From Pseudomonadota bacterium (lineage in GTDB: Bacteria > Pseudomonadota > Gammaproteobacteria > JAKAQQ01): a DNA stretch of 57,670 nt. Positions 20,321-29,122 of this stretch are shown piece after piece (position 1 is the first letter of the stretch; each line of letters starts with the position of its first letter). The translations under genes and the position numbers were made by a program. The stretch covers positions 1 to 57,670 of the forward strand of contig JAKCBQ010000002.1 of NCBI GenBank assembly GCA_021839245.1, read 5' to 3'. Below the pieces are notes generated by a model. That model saw only the letters and a program-made list of their open reading frames with translations, made no database searches and was not told where the DNA came from.

Positions 20321-21108
20321 TCAGTCCTGATAGTCTTCGTTGCCCGGTGTCGGCACCGGGTTGAGTCGGCGGATCGCCCGCTGATTTTGGAAGCGCAGGA
20401 CGTAGAAACCGCCGTGGCTCGAGGTGATCCAGAGATAAAGCTTCCCGTGGCGCCAGACGAAACGGCTGTGCGCCTTGGACCACGAGAAATTGATCGGGGG
20501 ACGGACCCCCTGGAAGCGGTTCAGGAGGGATCCGGGATCGATCTCGTTCGGGTTCGGCGGAGCCGGGCCCACGAAGCGCCCATCCAGCTCTCGGCGGTGG
20601 CGAGGAGCGCGCGCTTGGGGTTGACCGAGGGGTCCTCCCAGTCGTAGAGCGCCGCCGGATCGTCGAGGTTGGTGACGTAGCGCGGGTGGTGGGGGTTGGC
20701 GACGTCGATGACCTGGATGCCCGGGTGACGGAGGGGCGGGACACCTTTCTGTCCGGCCTCGTACCCTTCGGTCGTCATGTACGCGCAGTGCCGGTACCAG
20801 AGGAGCTGGTGGCCGGCGCCCTGCCCCGCGTACTCGCCGACGACCACGAGGTTGCAGTTGAAAGCTTTCTTCGAGGCCCCGCTTTGGCGCTCCTCGAGGG
20901 TGAGCTGGCCGTCGACGCCGTTTTCCGTCCGGTCGCCCCGCGCGCAGTGGGGAGGTGGAAGAGGCCCGAGGAACGGTCGGGGCACAACAGCGGCACGCGC
21001 GCCCGGCGCTGCGGCCAGAAAACATCCCAGGAGAGCGGCAAGCCACGCCGATGGAAGGAGCCCACGGGCCGGTGACGGGAGGCGCGTCGGGCGAAAGAGA
21101 GCAGGCAT
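20321..21108 (-). pseudogene. Broken exported LVIVD-repeat-like protein
   Basis: ATG at 21108 (GGAG about 9 nt upstream) starts a signal-peptide protein (PSAWLAALLGCFLAAAPGARA). It continues with NLVVVGEYAGQGAGHQLLWYRH, IQVIDVANPHHPRYVTNL and ALLATAESW, like beta-propeller proteins with LVIVD repeats. Near 20580 the reading continues in another frame (RFVGPAPPNPNEIDPGSLLNRFQ to HGKLYLWITSSHGGFYVLRFQ), which resembles the usual C-terminus. So there is a frameshift, and the total of about 260 residues is shorter than expected for a complete propeller, suggesting an internal deletion too. Divergent from the sortilin-like gene. Confidence 0.7.
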
Positions 21109-21287
21109 GTCGGGCTTCTCCGGGAGGAGAGGCGGATCGTCGAAGGACAAACCCGCCGGAACGCAGGGAGGTGCCGTGATCCGTCTTGAGTCACGGGGGT
21201 GGGTTTTGCCGGGCACCCGCGTATGTGTTAGCTTCTTCGCTGCTCATCCCCCCATGTCCCCCCATGCGGGACCTCGGAGTGCCTTCG

Positions 21288-24200
21288 ATGCCGACGCCGC
21301 CCCTCCCCACGACGAAACCGCTTGTCCTCCGTTTGTTGGGATTCTTCGGGTTTCTCTGTCTCACGCTCTCTCCCGCCTGGGGGCGACCCGTGCTCAAGCC
21401 CGCGCTTTACAAGAGCCTGCACTACCGCTTCATCGGCCCCCAGGGCGGGCGGGTGTCCGCTGTGGTCGGGATCCCCGGCAATTCGCGGGTCTACTACCTC
21501 GGGGCGGCCTCGGGCGGTGTCTGGAAAAGCACCGACGGCGGGGTCCGTTGGACGCCCGTCTTCGACCGCGAACCGGCCCAATCGATCGGGGCCCTCGCCC
21601 TGGATCCCGGCCGCCCGCAGGTGGTTTGGGTGGGGACGGGCGAGAGCTTCTACATTCGTCCGACGAACGGCATCGGCGACGGCGTCTACCGTTCGGACGA
21701 CGGCGGCCGTACCTGGCGACACCTGGGTCTTCGCAAAACCGGGCGGATCGCGCGGATCGTGGTCGATCCGGACGATCTCGCGCGGGTCTATGTCTGCGCG
21801 ACGGGTCGCGGTTTTGGACCCTCGCCCCACCGCGGCGTCTACGAGACCAACGACGACGGGCGCCACTGGAAGAAGATTCTTTTCGTCAATCCCCTGACCG
21901 GCTGCTCGGACCTCGCGATCGACCCGCAAAATCCGCGGGTTCTTCTCGCGGGCCTCTGGCAGTTCGATGTCCACCCGTGGAATCTCGACAGCGGCGGGCT
22001 CGGAAGCGGCGTCTACATCACGCGCAACGGCGGCCGGACCTGGACGCGTCTCGCGCACGACGGTTTGCCCTCCGGTCCGCTGGGGAAGGTGGCGGTCGCG
22101 ATCGCGGGAAGCGATCCGCGGATCGACTACGCTCTCATCGAGGAGAAGTGGGGCCCGGGCCTTTATCGCTCCAACGACGGGGGACGTCACTGGGCGCTCG
22201 TCAGCCGCAACCACTCGATGGACGAACGCGCGCCCTACTACACGCGTTTTGCGGTCTCGCCCCGTAACCCGAACCGTCTCTATTTCGTCTCGACCAACTT
22301 CCTGACCTCCCGGACCGGGGGACAGCACATGCACTACGTGCGCTGTGGTTGCGGGGACAACCACGACATCTGGATTGATCCGCGGAACCCGAAGCGGATG
22401 GTGGTGACGTACGACGAGGGAGCCACCATCACCCTGAACGGCTGGAAAAGCTATCAGGAGGTCCTTCTTCCCGACGCCCAGCTCTACCACGTGGCGACCG
22501 ATCGCGATGTGCCCTTCCACGTTTTCGTCAATCGCCAGGACGGCCACGCCTACCGCTTGCCCTCGAACACCCGTACCCCTTACGGCGTCATCCCGCCGGG
22601 GTACTGGACGGGACTCTGGGGCTGCGAGAGCGGATTCACCGTGCCGGAACCCAACAACAACATCGTTTGGTCCGGTTGTTACGACGGCTGGATCATGCGT
22701 TTCAACATCCGTCGCCGGGAAGGACGGGCGGTTTCGGTCTATCCGCTCTCGGGCTACGGTTGGCCGCCCGGCAAGCTGCCCAACAGCTGGGATTTCGTCT
22801 TCCCGATCGCGATTTCCCCCCAGAATCCCCATGTCGTCTATGCCGCAAGCCAGTACGTCTACAGGACCGACGACGGCGGTGCAAGCTGGCGGCGCATCAG
22901 CCCGAATCTCACCCTCAACATCAAGCGCGACGAAGGCTCGACCGGAGGGATCAGCCACGACAATCTCGGCACGTTCGACGCGATGTCCCTGTCGATCATC
23001 GCCCCTTCGCCCGTTCGTGCTCATATGATCTGGGTGGGCGGCTACGACGGTCAGGTGCACCTCACGCTCGACGGCGGACGTCACTGGATGAACGTGACGC
23101 CGCGGGGTCTTCAACCGTTTGGGGATGTGACGAGCATTTCCCCTTCGCCCGTCGATGCCGCGCGTGCCTATCTCTCCGTGGACCGGCAGCTCATGGGCGA
23201 CAACCGGCCCTACATCTTCGTCACCAACGATGACGGACGGCATTGGCGGCGGATCACCCACGGCATTCCCCGAAGCGTCTTTTCCATCGTTCACTGCGTC
23301 AAGGTCGATCCTCTCGATCCCCATGTTCTTTTTGCGGGGACGGACAACGGCCTGTACTGGAGCCCGAACGGGGGCCGCCGATGGTATCCACTGCAAAACA
23401 ATCTCCCTCACGCGCCGGTTTCTTGGGTCACCGTTCAGCCGGTCGCGAACGATCTCGTCGTCGCCACCTACGGGCGGGGCGCGTACATCCTCTCGGATCT
23501 CACCTCCCTCACCGCGCTTCCGCACGCGGTCGCCGGGGGGCGACCGTTCCTCTTCCGTCTGCGCCCCGCTTACCGCTTTCACAGTGTCGATCGCCGCCGC
23601 TCGGCGCCCAACGCCGTTGCTTACGGACTCAATCCCCCTTACGGAGCGGTGATGGATTTCTATCTTCCTCGCCTCCCGAGCGGACCCGTGCGTCTCGTCA
23701 TCCGCGGTCCCGACGGTCGGGTGATCCGTGTCTTCTCCAATCGGCCGGGGACACCCAAAGCCAACCGATTGCCCGCGCTCCACACGGGCATCAACCGCTT
23801 TGTCTGGGATCTTCGCTACCCGCCGGTTCACCCGCTCGGGTACTGTCCGGGATCGGGCCGCTGTCCGGGCCGGGTCTTCATGCCACCGCCGCACGCCCCG
23901 TGGGTGCATGTGGGCCCTCACGGAAGTCGGCCGATCGAGATCTTCGATCTTCGACGCTCGGTGAGTGGGCCCTTGGCGGTCCCGGGACACGATACGGTGA
24001 CGTTGGAGATCGGTCAGGAGCGCTTGAGCCGTCCTCTCCTCGTGCTCAAAGATCCGTATTCGGCCGGTACGCTCAAGGACATTCGGGCCCAGGTTGCACT
24101 GGCCCTCAAGATCCGGCACCGGATCGACGAAACACTCGCTCTCATCACCGAGATCGAATGGATGCGCCTGACGCTCGCGCACATCGACGCGCGGCTGCAT

Positions 24201-24548
24201 GCACTCGGCGGGCATCCGCGGATGCGCGCGCATGCGCGAGCCCTCGGGCGGACGCTTCTCGGCATCGAAGGCCATCTCTTTGACGTCTATCTCACGGGAG
24301 CCCGCGAGGACGCCTTCCAGCATCCCGTGCGCATTCTCGGCCGTCTGTGCGTGCTCCTGCGTGTGGTGGAACACAGCTCCGACTACGCCCCGACGAGTCA
24401 GGACGTGGCGGTCTACCGCTATCTCGACGGAGAATTTGCCGCCGCCCGAAACCGTCTCCGCGAGGTGGTGCGGACCGAGGTCGCCGCGTTCAATCGGCGT
24501 CTCTCAAAGCGCGGACTCTCCGGGCTCGTCGTCATCCACCGCACGTAG
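21288..24548 (+). CDS. Large exported sortilin/VPS10-like BNR beta-propeller protein
   Basis: A 1,086-residue secreted protein. ATG at 21288 is preferred, with CGGAG about 10 nt upstream, and gives a normal signal peptide (LVLRLLGFFGFLCLTLSPAWG). The body has many BNR/Asp-box units (STDGGVRW, SDDGGRTW, TNDDGRHW, TRNGGRTW, SNDGGRHW, TDDGGASW, TLDGGRHW, TNDDGRHW), as in sortilin/Xoo4 N-terminal propeller repeats. The last 300 residues lack Asp boxes and end in a helical segment. Often annotated as glycosyl hydrolase, but no catalytic residues can be assigned; a binding or periplasmic role is possible. A paralogue begins at 55494. Confidence 0.88.
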   Translation: MPTPPLPTTKPLVLRLLGFFGFLCLTLSPAWGRPVLKPALYKSLHYRFIGPQGGRVSAVVGIPGNSRVYYLGAASGGVWKSTDGGVRWTPVFDREPAQSIGALALDPGRPQVVWVGTGESFYIRPTNGIGDGVYRSDDGGRTWRHLGLRKTGRIARIVVDPDDLARVYVCATGRGFGPSPHRGVYETNDDGRHWKKILFVNPLTGCSDLAIDPQNPRVLLAGLWQFDVHPWNLDSGGLGSGVYITRNGGRTWTRLAHDGLPSGPLGKVAVAIAGSDPRIDYALIEEKWGPGLYRSNDGGRHWALVSRNHSMDERAPYYTRFAVSPRNPNRLYFVSTNFLTSRTGGQHMHYVRCGCGDNHDIWIDPRNPKRMVVTYDEGATITLNGWKSYQEVLLPDAQLYHVATDRDVPFHVFVNRQDGHAYRLPSNTRTPYGVIPPGYWTGLWGCESGFTVPEPNNNIVWSGCYDGWIMRFNIRRREGRAVSVYPLSGYGWPPGKLPNSWDFVFPIAISPQNPHVVYAASQYVYRTDDGGASWRRISPNLTLNIKRDEGSTGGISHDNLGTFDAMSLSIIAPSPVRAHMIWVGGYDGQVHLTLDGGRHWMNVTPRGLQPFGDVTSISPSPVDAARAYLSVDRQLMGDNRPYIFVTNDDGRHWRRITHGIPRSVFSIVHCVKVDPLDPHVLFAGTDNGLYWSPNGGRRWYPLQNNLPHAPVSWVTVQPVANDLVVATYGRGAYILSDLTSLTALPHAVAGGRPFLFRLRPAYRFHSVDRRRSAPNAVAYGLNPPYGAVMDFYLPRLPSGPVRLVIRGPDGRVIRVFSNRPGTPKANRLPALHTGINRFVWDLRYPPVHPLGYCPGSGRCPGRVFMPPPHAPWVHVGPHGSRPIEIFDLRRSVSGPLAVPGHDTVTLEIGQERLSRPLLVLKDPYSAGTLKDIRAQVALALKIRHRIDETLALITEIEWMRLTLAHIDARLHALGGHPRMRAHARALGRTLLGIEGHLFDVYLTGAREDAFQHPVRILGRLCVLLRVVEHSSDYAPTSQDVAVYRYLDGEFAAARNRLREVVRTEVAAFNRRLSKRGLSGLVVIHRT

Positions 24549-24602
24549 GGGGGGCACGCTGTTCGCGATGGGCCCGGGCGCGTGCGCTCGGGCCGTCGCA
24601 TC

Positions 24603-24752
24603 GGCGAGCACTCCCTTCCGCGGAGCCAGGGCAAGGTGTTGCACGCTCCCGCCTTCGTGAGCCTCTGGCGCTACCGGGTGGGCGACGACCGGCTGATTTG
24701 CGAGATCCAGGATACGACACTCATTGTGCTCGTGGTCCACATCGGACATTGA
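24603..24752 (+). pseudogene. RelE toxin remnant
   Basis: The frame reads [13 protein letters not shown], then [18 protein letters not shown], then [12 protein letters not shown] and a stop at 24750-24752. This is the C-terminal half of a RelE/ParE-fold toxin (WRYRVGDYR...CEIQD...VLVV.VGHR). The N-terminal half has no counterpart upstream, and the normal residues after GH are lost. No antitoxin gene precedes it. Confidence 0.8.
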
Positions 24753-25123
24753 AAGGATGTCTATAGTGATGCGAAGATCTCAGCGTTGTGGCGGGCGGCC
24801 GTCGGCCTTGAGTTGATGGTTTGGTCTCGCCGGGCACGAAGTGCAGCATCAGGAGCTTGCGCACAGATCAGGCATAGCCGTATCCTGGCACGCAGCGGTA
24901 GGGTGGGTCACTTACGAAATGTCCAGTCCAAAGCGGCCGGATTTTTCTCCACTCGCCAGAGGCACGCCCCTGAACTCACGAGAAGAGCGCACCCACGTGC
25001 TCGGTCTGCACAAGGCCTGAAGAGGTGTCGCACAAAGGGTAGGTTCTGAAGCGCTCGTTGCCGCTGGGCTCTTTGATATTGACAATATATTTCACGAACT
25101 AATTTCATGGTACGATTCGTCTC
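24753..25123. other. Accessory DNA without a supported gene
   Basis: About 370 bp, AT-richer toward its right end. TTGACA at 25079-25084 is a candidate -35 for the nucleotidyltransferase gene, with only weak -10 choices. No recognisable coding remnant beyond the RelE fragment. Confidence 0.5.
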
Positions 25124-25414
25124 ATGAGACCTTCCGAAGCGCTCACCCTGCACCGCGTCGCCCTGCGGGAGCTTCTGCACCGTCATGGCTTCGGGCAGCC
25201 GCGCATCTTCGGCTCGGTGCTGACCCAGACAGACACCGAGAAAAGTGACCTCGATGTGCTCGTCGAGCCCGTGCGCGGCACGACGCTCTTCACCCTGGCG
25301 AACCTCGAGGACGAGGCCCAACAGCTGACAGGCGTGCGCGTCTCCGTCCTGACGCCGGGGTTCCTGTCGCCGAAGTTCCGAGACAAAGTCCTGCAGCACG
25401 CCGAGCCGCTATGA
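25124..25414 (+). CDS. MntA-like minimal nucleotidyltransferase antitoxin
   Basis: 96-residue MNT-domain protein with the GS...DxD motif: Gly30-Ser31 in RIFGSVL and Asp42/Asp44 in SDLDVLV. In MntA-HepT systems this enzyme adds AMP to the HEPN toxin to silence it. The stop overlaps the start of a HepT-like frame (ATGA), but that partner is cut to 15 codons, so the antitoxin now stands alone. Confidence 0.85.
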   Translation: MRPSEALTLHRVALRELLHRHGFGQPRIFGSVLTQTDTEKSDLDVLVEPVRGTTLFTLANLEDEAQQLTGVRVSVLTPGFLSPKFRDKVLQHAEPL

Positions 25415-25458
25415 GTCACTCCGAGCGGGCCGAAGATTACCTTGAGCATATCGTCTAG
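25411..25458 (+). pseudogene. HepT toxin remnant (N-terminal 15 codons)
   Basis: ATG overlapping the MNT gene stop begins MSHSERAEDYLEHIV, like the N-terminal helix of HEPN/DUF86 HepT toxins, then meets TAG. Nothing downstream resembles the remaining 90 or so residues or the RxxxxH catalytic motif, so the toxin is deleted. Confidence 0.7.
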
Positions 25459-25499
25459 GTCCCCGACTCTACGATCGGCGCAAGAGCCGGCCGGAGAAT

Positions 25500-25709
25500 T
25501 CACCGACGTTCAAAGTGTCGTACTGACTTCCGGCACGGCACCCGCGCGGCGTTCTTCACAGCGGTTGTGATCCTGACCGCCAGCTTGGTTGCAGCCTCCG
25601 AACCTCCGAGTGCCTTGCGGGCTTCTTCCGAGCCGAACTGATAGCGTCCGCGAGAGGTGAGAGCCTCGATATAGCCCCTAGCGTTCAGGGGAGAGGAATC
25701 CATACTCAT
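25500..25709 (-). pseudogene. AbiEi-type antitoxin N-terminal fragment
   Basis: 69 residues starting MSMDSSPLNARGYIEALTSRGRYQF and SEEARKALGGSEAATKLAVR, resembling the N-terminal winged helix of AbiEi-family antitoxin/regulators. The rest of the normal 190 or more residues and any AbiEii toxin are missing; the reading changes character after residue 45. A palindrome sits directly upstream. Could be a small stand-alone DNA-binding protein instead of a relic. Confidence 0.6.
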
Positions 25710-25712
25710 ATG

Positions 25713-25741
25713 CTTAAAGTATCATTTTTTGATACTTTAAG
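25713..25741. promoter_or_regulatory. 12-bp inverted repeat upstream of the AbiEi-like fragment
   Basis: CTTAAAGTATCA (25713-25724), five T, TGATACTTTAAG (25730-25741): a perfect inverted repeat adjacent to the ATG at 25709. GATACT inside the right arm on the minus strand could be a -10. Fits an autoregulatory operator; as a hairpin it could alternatively stop transcription. Confidence 0.7.
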
Positions 25742-25879
25742 TGATTGATTCGTGAATACCCAACTCGGTTGCTTTGCCGAACCACGCCTGGTTCCCGAGC
25801 ATGCCTCAAGCGTCCGTGCCTAACCGATGACATATCAGAACGAGAATGTGGCTGTCGGCACGAAGAGATCAGGCGTTCC

Positions 25880-26191
25880 TTAACCGCTCAAGGGATTCGG
25901 GTGTTCCTGAAAGACCGGTGGCAATTGTGTCGGAGCCGTAATGCGCAGCTGTTTGTGGGCGCTCATTTTTCCAAAAACCACCTCGATCGCCGACGGCGAA
26001 ACCCCGAACTCACGCGCCAAAAAACGCACCATGTGATCGGTGGCGCGACCGTTCTCTGGCGGAGCCGTGACAGTGACTTTGAGCTCTGTTCCCCTGGGTT
26101 GACCAATCGCATCTTTGGAAGCGCGGGCCTTGCCCAGGATGTTGACCACTAATGTCTTCCCTTCCCACCAGAAAAACGGGTTTTTCACCAT
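25880..26191 (-). CDS. DUF167/YggU-family protein
   Basis: 103-residue UPF0235 protein with LVVNILGKARASKDAIG, LKVTVTAPPENGRAT and KMSAHKQLRI, the family core. Function unknown in bacteria. ATG at 26191, 4 nt after the hisS stop, so probably co-transcribed. It marks the return from accessory to core DNA. Confidence 0.88.
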   Translation of the reverse strand: MVKNPFFWWEGKTLVVNILGKARASKDAIGQPRGTELKVTVTAPPENGRATDHMVRFLAREFGVSPSAIEVVFGKMSAHKQLRITAPTQLPPVFQEHPNPLSG

Positions 26192-26195
26192 CGAC

Positions 26196-27602
26196 CTAGA
26201 TCGTTCCCGCTTCATCTGCGTCTCCGGAAGCGCGAGGACTTTTGCGGTGTTGCTCCTGGAGGTAAGGGAGAAGATCTTTGCGGGGGAGACGCCGCTGCTC
26301 GCCGTTCTTGAGATCTTTGAGGCTCACGCTGGCCGTGGTTCGCTCCTCACCCCCGGTGAGGACGACCCAGCGGATTCCGAGCCGGTCGGCGCGCTTGAAC
26401 TGCGCGGCGAGCTTGCCCGTTTCGAGCACGGTCTCGACACGCCAGCCGTGGGCCCGGAGCTCGCGAGCAATATCGAGGGCGTTCGCGCGATCTTCTTCCC
26501 CCGTGAGAGCGACGAGAACCTCGGTCGTGATCACCGGGAGCGCGGGCAGAAGTTTCGCCTCCCGAAGCTGCCAGTAAAGACGGGTGGCCCCGATCGAGAA
26601 GCCGACGCCGGGAAGATGCGAGCGGGTGTAGTGACCGGCCAGATTCTCGTAGCGGCCGCCGGAGGCGATCGATCCGATGCCCGGTTGATCGAGAAGCCGC
26701 GTCTCGAACACCGTGCCGGTGTAATAGTCGAGGCCGCGCGCGATGGCGAGATCCACGCCGACGGTTTCGGGGGGCACGCCGAGCGCGTGCGCCGTCGTGA
26801 GCACTGTCGTGAGCTCCTCCCGTCCCTCGTTCGCGAGGGGATTGTTGAGTCCAAGAGAAGCCAGAAGGGTGGTCGTCTCCGTGTATCCCGTCGATCGGGC
26901 GTCGAGGACGGTGAGAATCCCGCCTGCGGCCTGATCCCCAAGGGCGCAGTCTCCACCGCGGAGGGCTGCGCGCACCTCCTCCGGGCTCCGTTTGTCGAGC
27001 TTGTCGATCTCACGGAGAACGGCGGCTTGCCGCTCGTCCTCCGCAATTCCGAAGCCCGTGAGGATGCCGCGGAGAAGCTTTCGGTGGTTGAGCGTGACCC
27101 GAAAAGTGCCGAGACCGAGATCGCGGAGGACGGTGTGGATGACCGCGATCATCTCCGCGTCGTGGTGGAGGCCCAGGCGGTCCTTGCCGACGACGTCGGC
27201 GTCGCACTGATAGAACTCGCGAAAGCGTCCGCGCTGCGGGCGCTCGCCGCGGTAGACGCGCTGGATTTGGTAACGGCGGAACGGGAAGACGAGATCGTGC
27301 TCGTGTTCCGCCACGTAACGGGCCAGGGGAACGGTGAGGTCGAAACGCAGGGCGAGCTCAGGCAGAGCCCCGCCGCGGTCGAGCGCTCCCGTCGGGGTGA
27401 CGAAATAGACCTGCCGTTCCGTCTCTCCCCCTTGCTTGGTGAGGAGGATGTCGCTGTACTCGATGGCGGGGGTCTCGATCGGGGCAAAGCCGAAGCGCTC
27501 GAAGCCCGCGCGGACGGTCGCGAGCATCGCCGCAAAGAGTCGCTGCTCCTCGGGCAGGAGTTCGAGGACGCCGGGCATGGTGCGGGGGCGAAGGACGGGC
27601 AT
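26196..27602 (-). CDS. hisS: Histidyl-tRNA synthetase
   Basis: Class II synthetase. RFDLTVPLARYV (motif 2 area), RRYQIQRVYRGERPQRGRFREFYQCD, IARGLDYYTGTVFE (HisA motif) and GGRYENL with GVGFSIGATR (motif 3) are present, with an anticodon-binding C-terminal domain. ATG at 27602 is chosen; the frame also opens at 27632. Followed closely by the DUF167 gene. Confidence 0.96.
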   Translation of the reverse strand: MPVLRPRTMPGVLELLPEEQRLFAAMLATVRAGFERFGFAPIETPAIEYSDILLTKQGGETERQVYFVTPTGALDRGGALPELALRFDLTVPLARYVAEHEHDLVFPFRRYQIQRVYRGERPQRGRFREFYQCDADVVGKDRLGLHHDAEMIAVIHTVLRDLGLGTFRVTLNHRKLLRGILTGFGIAEDERQAAVLREIDKLDKRSPEEVRAALRGGDCALGDQAAGGILTVLDARSTGYTETTTLLASLGLNNPLANEGREELTTVLTTAHALGVPPETVGVDLAIARGLDYYTGTVFETRLLDQPGIGSIASGGRYENLAGHYTRSHLPGVGFSIGATRLYWQLREAKLLPALPVITTEVLVALTGEEDRANALDIARELRAHGWRVETVLETGKLAAQFKRADRLGIRWVVLTGGEERTTASVSLKDLKNGEQRRLPRKDLLPYLQEQHRKSPRASGDADEAGTI

Positions 27603-27668
27603 ACGGGCCGGGGAAGAAGGACCGGGCCCCAAGTCTAACGGATCGACGTGGGTCGTCCGGCGTGGTCT

Positions 27669-28487
27669 TCAGTGGAGGAGCCGGGCGAGTCGACGCCGCC
27701 AGGTGTTGCGGGCTTCTTCGTCCGCAAGCAGCCGCAGGGCGTCGAGAAACGCTTCACGCAGGCGCGGCTTTTCCGCCGCCGGGGCGGAGGCCAGGGCGCT
27801 CAGGAGTCCGTCGAGGGCCTCGTCGTACAGTCCGGCGAAGATGGCCCGGGCCGCTGTGGTGAGTGCCACGGGCACTCCCTCCGGATGCTCGAGGAGATCG
27901 GCAAAAGCCAGCCGGGTACGGAGTTGACTCAGCGCGTTTTCATCGACTTCATCCTGAACGAGCCGCGCGGCGATCTCCCGGGCTTCTCCACCCCGGCCCT
28001 GGTCGAGGAGGAGCGAGGCGAGCTCGAGCGCGAGCTTGCCGCTCGGGCGGCGTTCGGCCAGGGGCCGAAGACGGTCGATCGCTGCGCTGCGCTGCCCCTC
28101 ACGCGCGAGCCGGCGTACCTCGTCGATCGTCGCTTGGTCGGGATCCGGAGCATGGCGATCGATGAAGCGGCGGATCTCGCGCTCGGGGATGACCCCGACG
28201 AAGCTGTCGACCTCACGGCCGTCACGGAAGGCCTTGACGTTAGGAATCCCTCGGATGTCGTATCGGGCCGCCAACTCCTGTTCGCGATCGGTTTCGACCT
28301 TGGCAAGGAGCACCCGCCCCTCATAGTCGCCGACGACGCGTTCGAGAATCGGGGCCAACATCCGGCATGGCTGGCACCAGCCGGCCCAGAAGTCGACGAG
28401 GACGAGTCGCGCGTGTGAGGCGTGGAGAACTTCGGCTTCGAAGTCGGCGAGACCGACGTTACGGACGAGGGGGGAGGACGATGGCAC
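27669..28487 (-). CDS. cnoX: CnoX/YbbN-type thioredoxin-TPR co-chaperone
   Basis: 272 residues with an N-terminal thioredoxin fold (VDFWAGWCQPCRMLAP, active site Cys38-Gln-Pro-Cys41) followed by helical TPR-like repeats to the C-terminus. E. coli CnoX has lost the resolving-cysteine arrangement (SQHC), so this CQPC version probably retains redox activity. GTG at 28487, with AAGAGAGA upstream, is preferred over a more distant start at 28544. Confidence 0.9.
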   Translation of the reverse strand: MPSSSPLVRNVGLADFEAEVLHASHARLVLVDFWAGWCQPCRMLAPILERVVGDYEGRVLLAKVETDREQELAARYDIRGIPNVKAFRDGREVDSFVGVIPEREIRRFIDRHAPDPDQATIDEVRRLAREGQRSAAIDRLRPLAERRPSGKLALELASLLLDQGRGGEAREIAARLVQDEVDENALSQLRTRLAFADLLEHPEGVPVALTTAARAIFAGLYDEALDGLLSALASAPAAEKPRLREAFLDALRLLADEEARNTWRRRLARLLH

Positions 28488-28962
28488 GGGGGATCTCTCT
28501 TGGCGGCACACGTGGAACAGTATGCGTTTGGGGGCCGGATTCAAGAGGGGGCGCGCCCGTCACGGTCCGTTTTCGCAAGGAATGGAATGTCGGGATCGGG
28601 GGGCGAGGCCTCATCCGAGGGCCAGACGTCGGTTGATCGGCTGGGGCTTGGGAGCGAGCGAATGTTCCCGTGGCTCGGAGCACGGCCGGGTCTGAAGCCT
28701 TCTCATCTCGTCCACAGATCCCCTGGCGGCGCTCGATCGGCCATGCAGTCTTCGTGCGCCCGGAGTCCGCCTCGGCGAACGTGGCTCGTTGGGGCTGGAA
28801 AAACCGCTTCAGCCGGTCTCGAATACGCCATCCCAGCCTCGAGCGGCCTTGGGCGGTTTGGGGTCGGTTTGAGGGAGAGCTCTCACCGCCTTCGCCCTCA
28901 CAGGACGAGAGCCAAGAACGCTCGGTTCTCGGCACCTTGTCAGCCACGGAACGATTCCGCTA
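28488..28962. other. Region without a supported gene
   Basis: 475 bp between cnoX and tRNA-Glu. A 162-codon minus-strand frame crosses it but has arginine/proline-rich composition without domain signal, and no ribosome site. I see no RNA gene. Confidence 0.5.
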
Positions 28963-29039
28963 TGGCGCTCCCTAGGGGATTCGAACCCCTGTCTACGCCG
29001 TGAGAGGGCGCTGTCCTGGGCCTCTAGACGAAGGGAGCC
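28963..29039 (-). tRNA. tRNA-Glu (anticodon CTC)
   Basis: 77 nt on the minus strand: acceptor GGCTCCC/GGGAGC with a near-complete pairing, D-arm CGTCTAGAGG, anticodon stem GCGCC/GGCGT around CTCTCAC, T-arm AGGGGTTCGAATCCCCT, encoded CCA. Closely resembles gammaproteobacterial tRNA-Glu apart from the CTC anticodon. Confidence 0.95.
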
Positions 29040-29083
29040 CTGCTTCTGGGCCCGCGGACGGTCGCTCGTTCGCGTGCTCGGCT

Positions 29084-29089
29084 ATTATA
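29084..29089 (-). promoter_or_regulatory. -10 element of tRNA-Glu
   Basis: Perfect minus-strand TATAAT about 45 bp upstream of the tRNA 5' end. The same bases read TATTAT on the plus strand and could also serve pcnB. Confidence 0.55.
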
Positions 29090-29122
29090 GCGACTACTCG
29101 TCGTTTTCTTTTTCATTCCTCA

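Noticed and set aside
21228..24374. 1,048-codon open frame antisense to the sortilin-like gene
   Set aside because: The plus-strand product has a signal peptide and repeated Asp boxes; the antisense product has neither domain nor ribosome site.
24786..25049. 87-codon plus-strand frame near the RelE relic
   Set aside because: No homology recognised, no ribosome site, unusual composition; left as non-coding.
28459..28947. 162-codon minus-strand frame between cnoX and tRNA-Glu
   Set aside because: No recognisable domain, no ribosome site and Arg/Pro-rich composition; part of it lies over the cnoX start.
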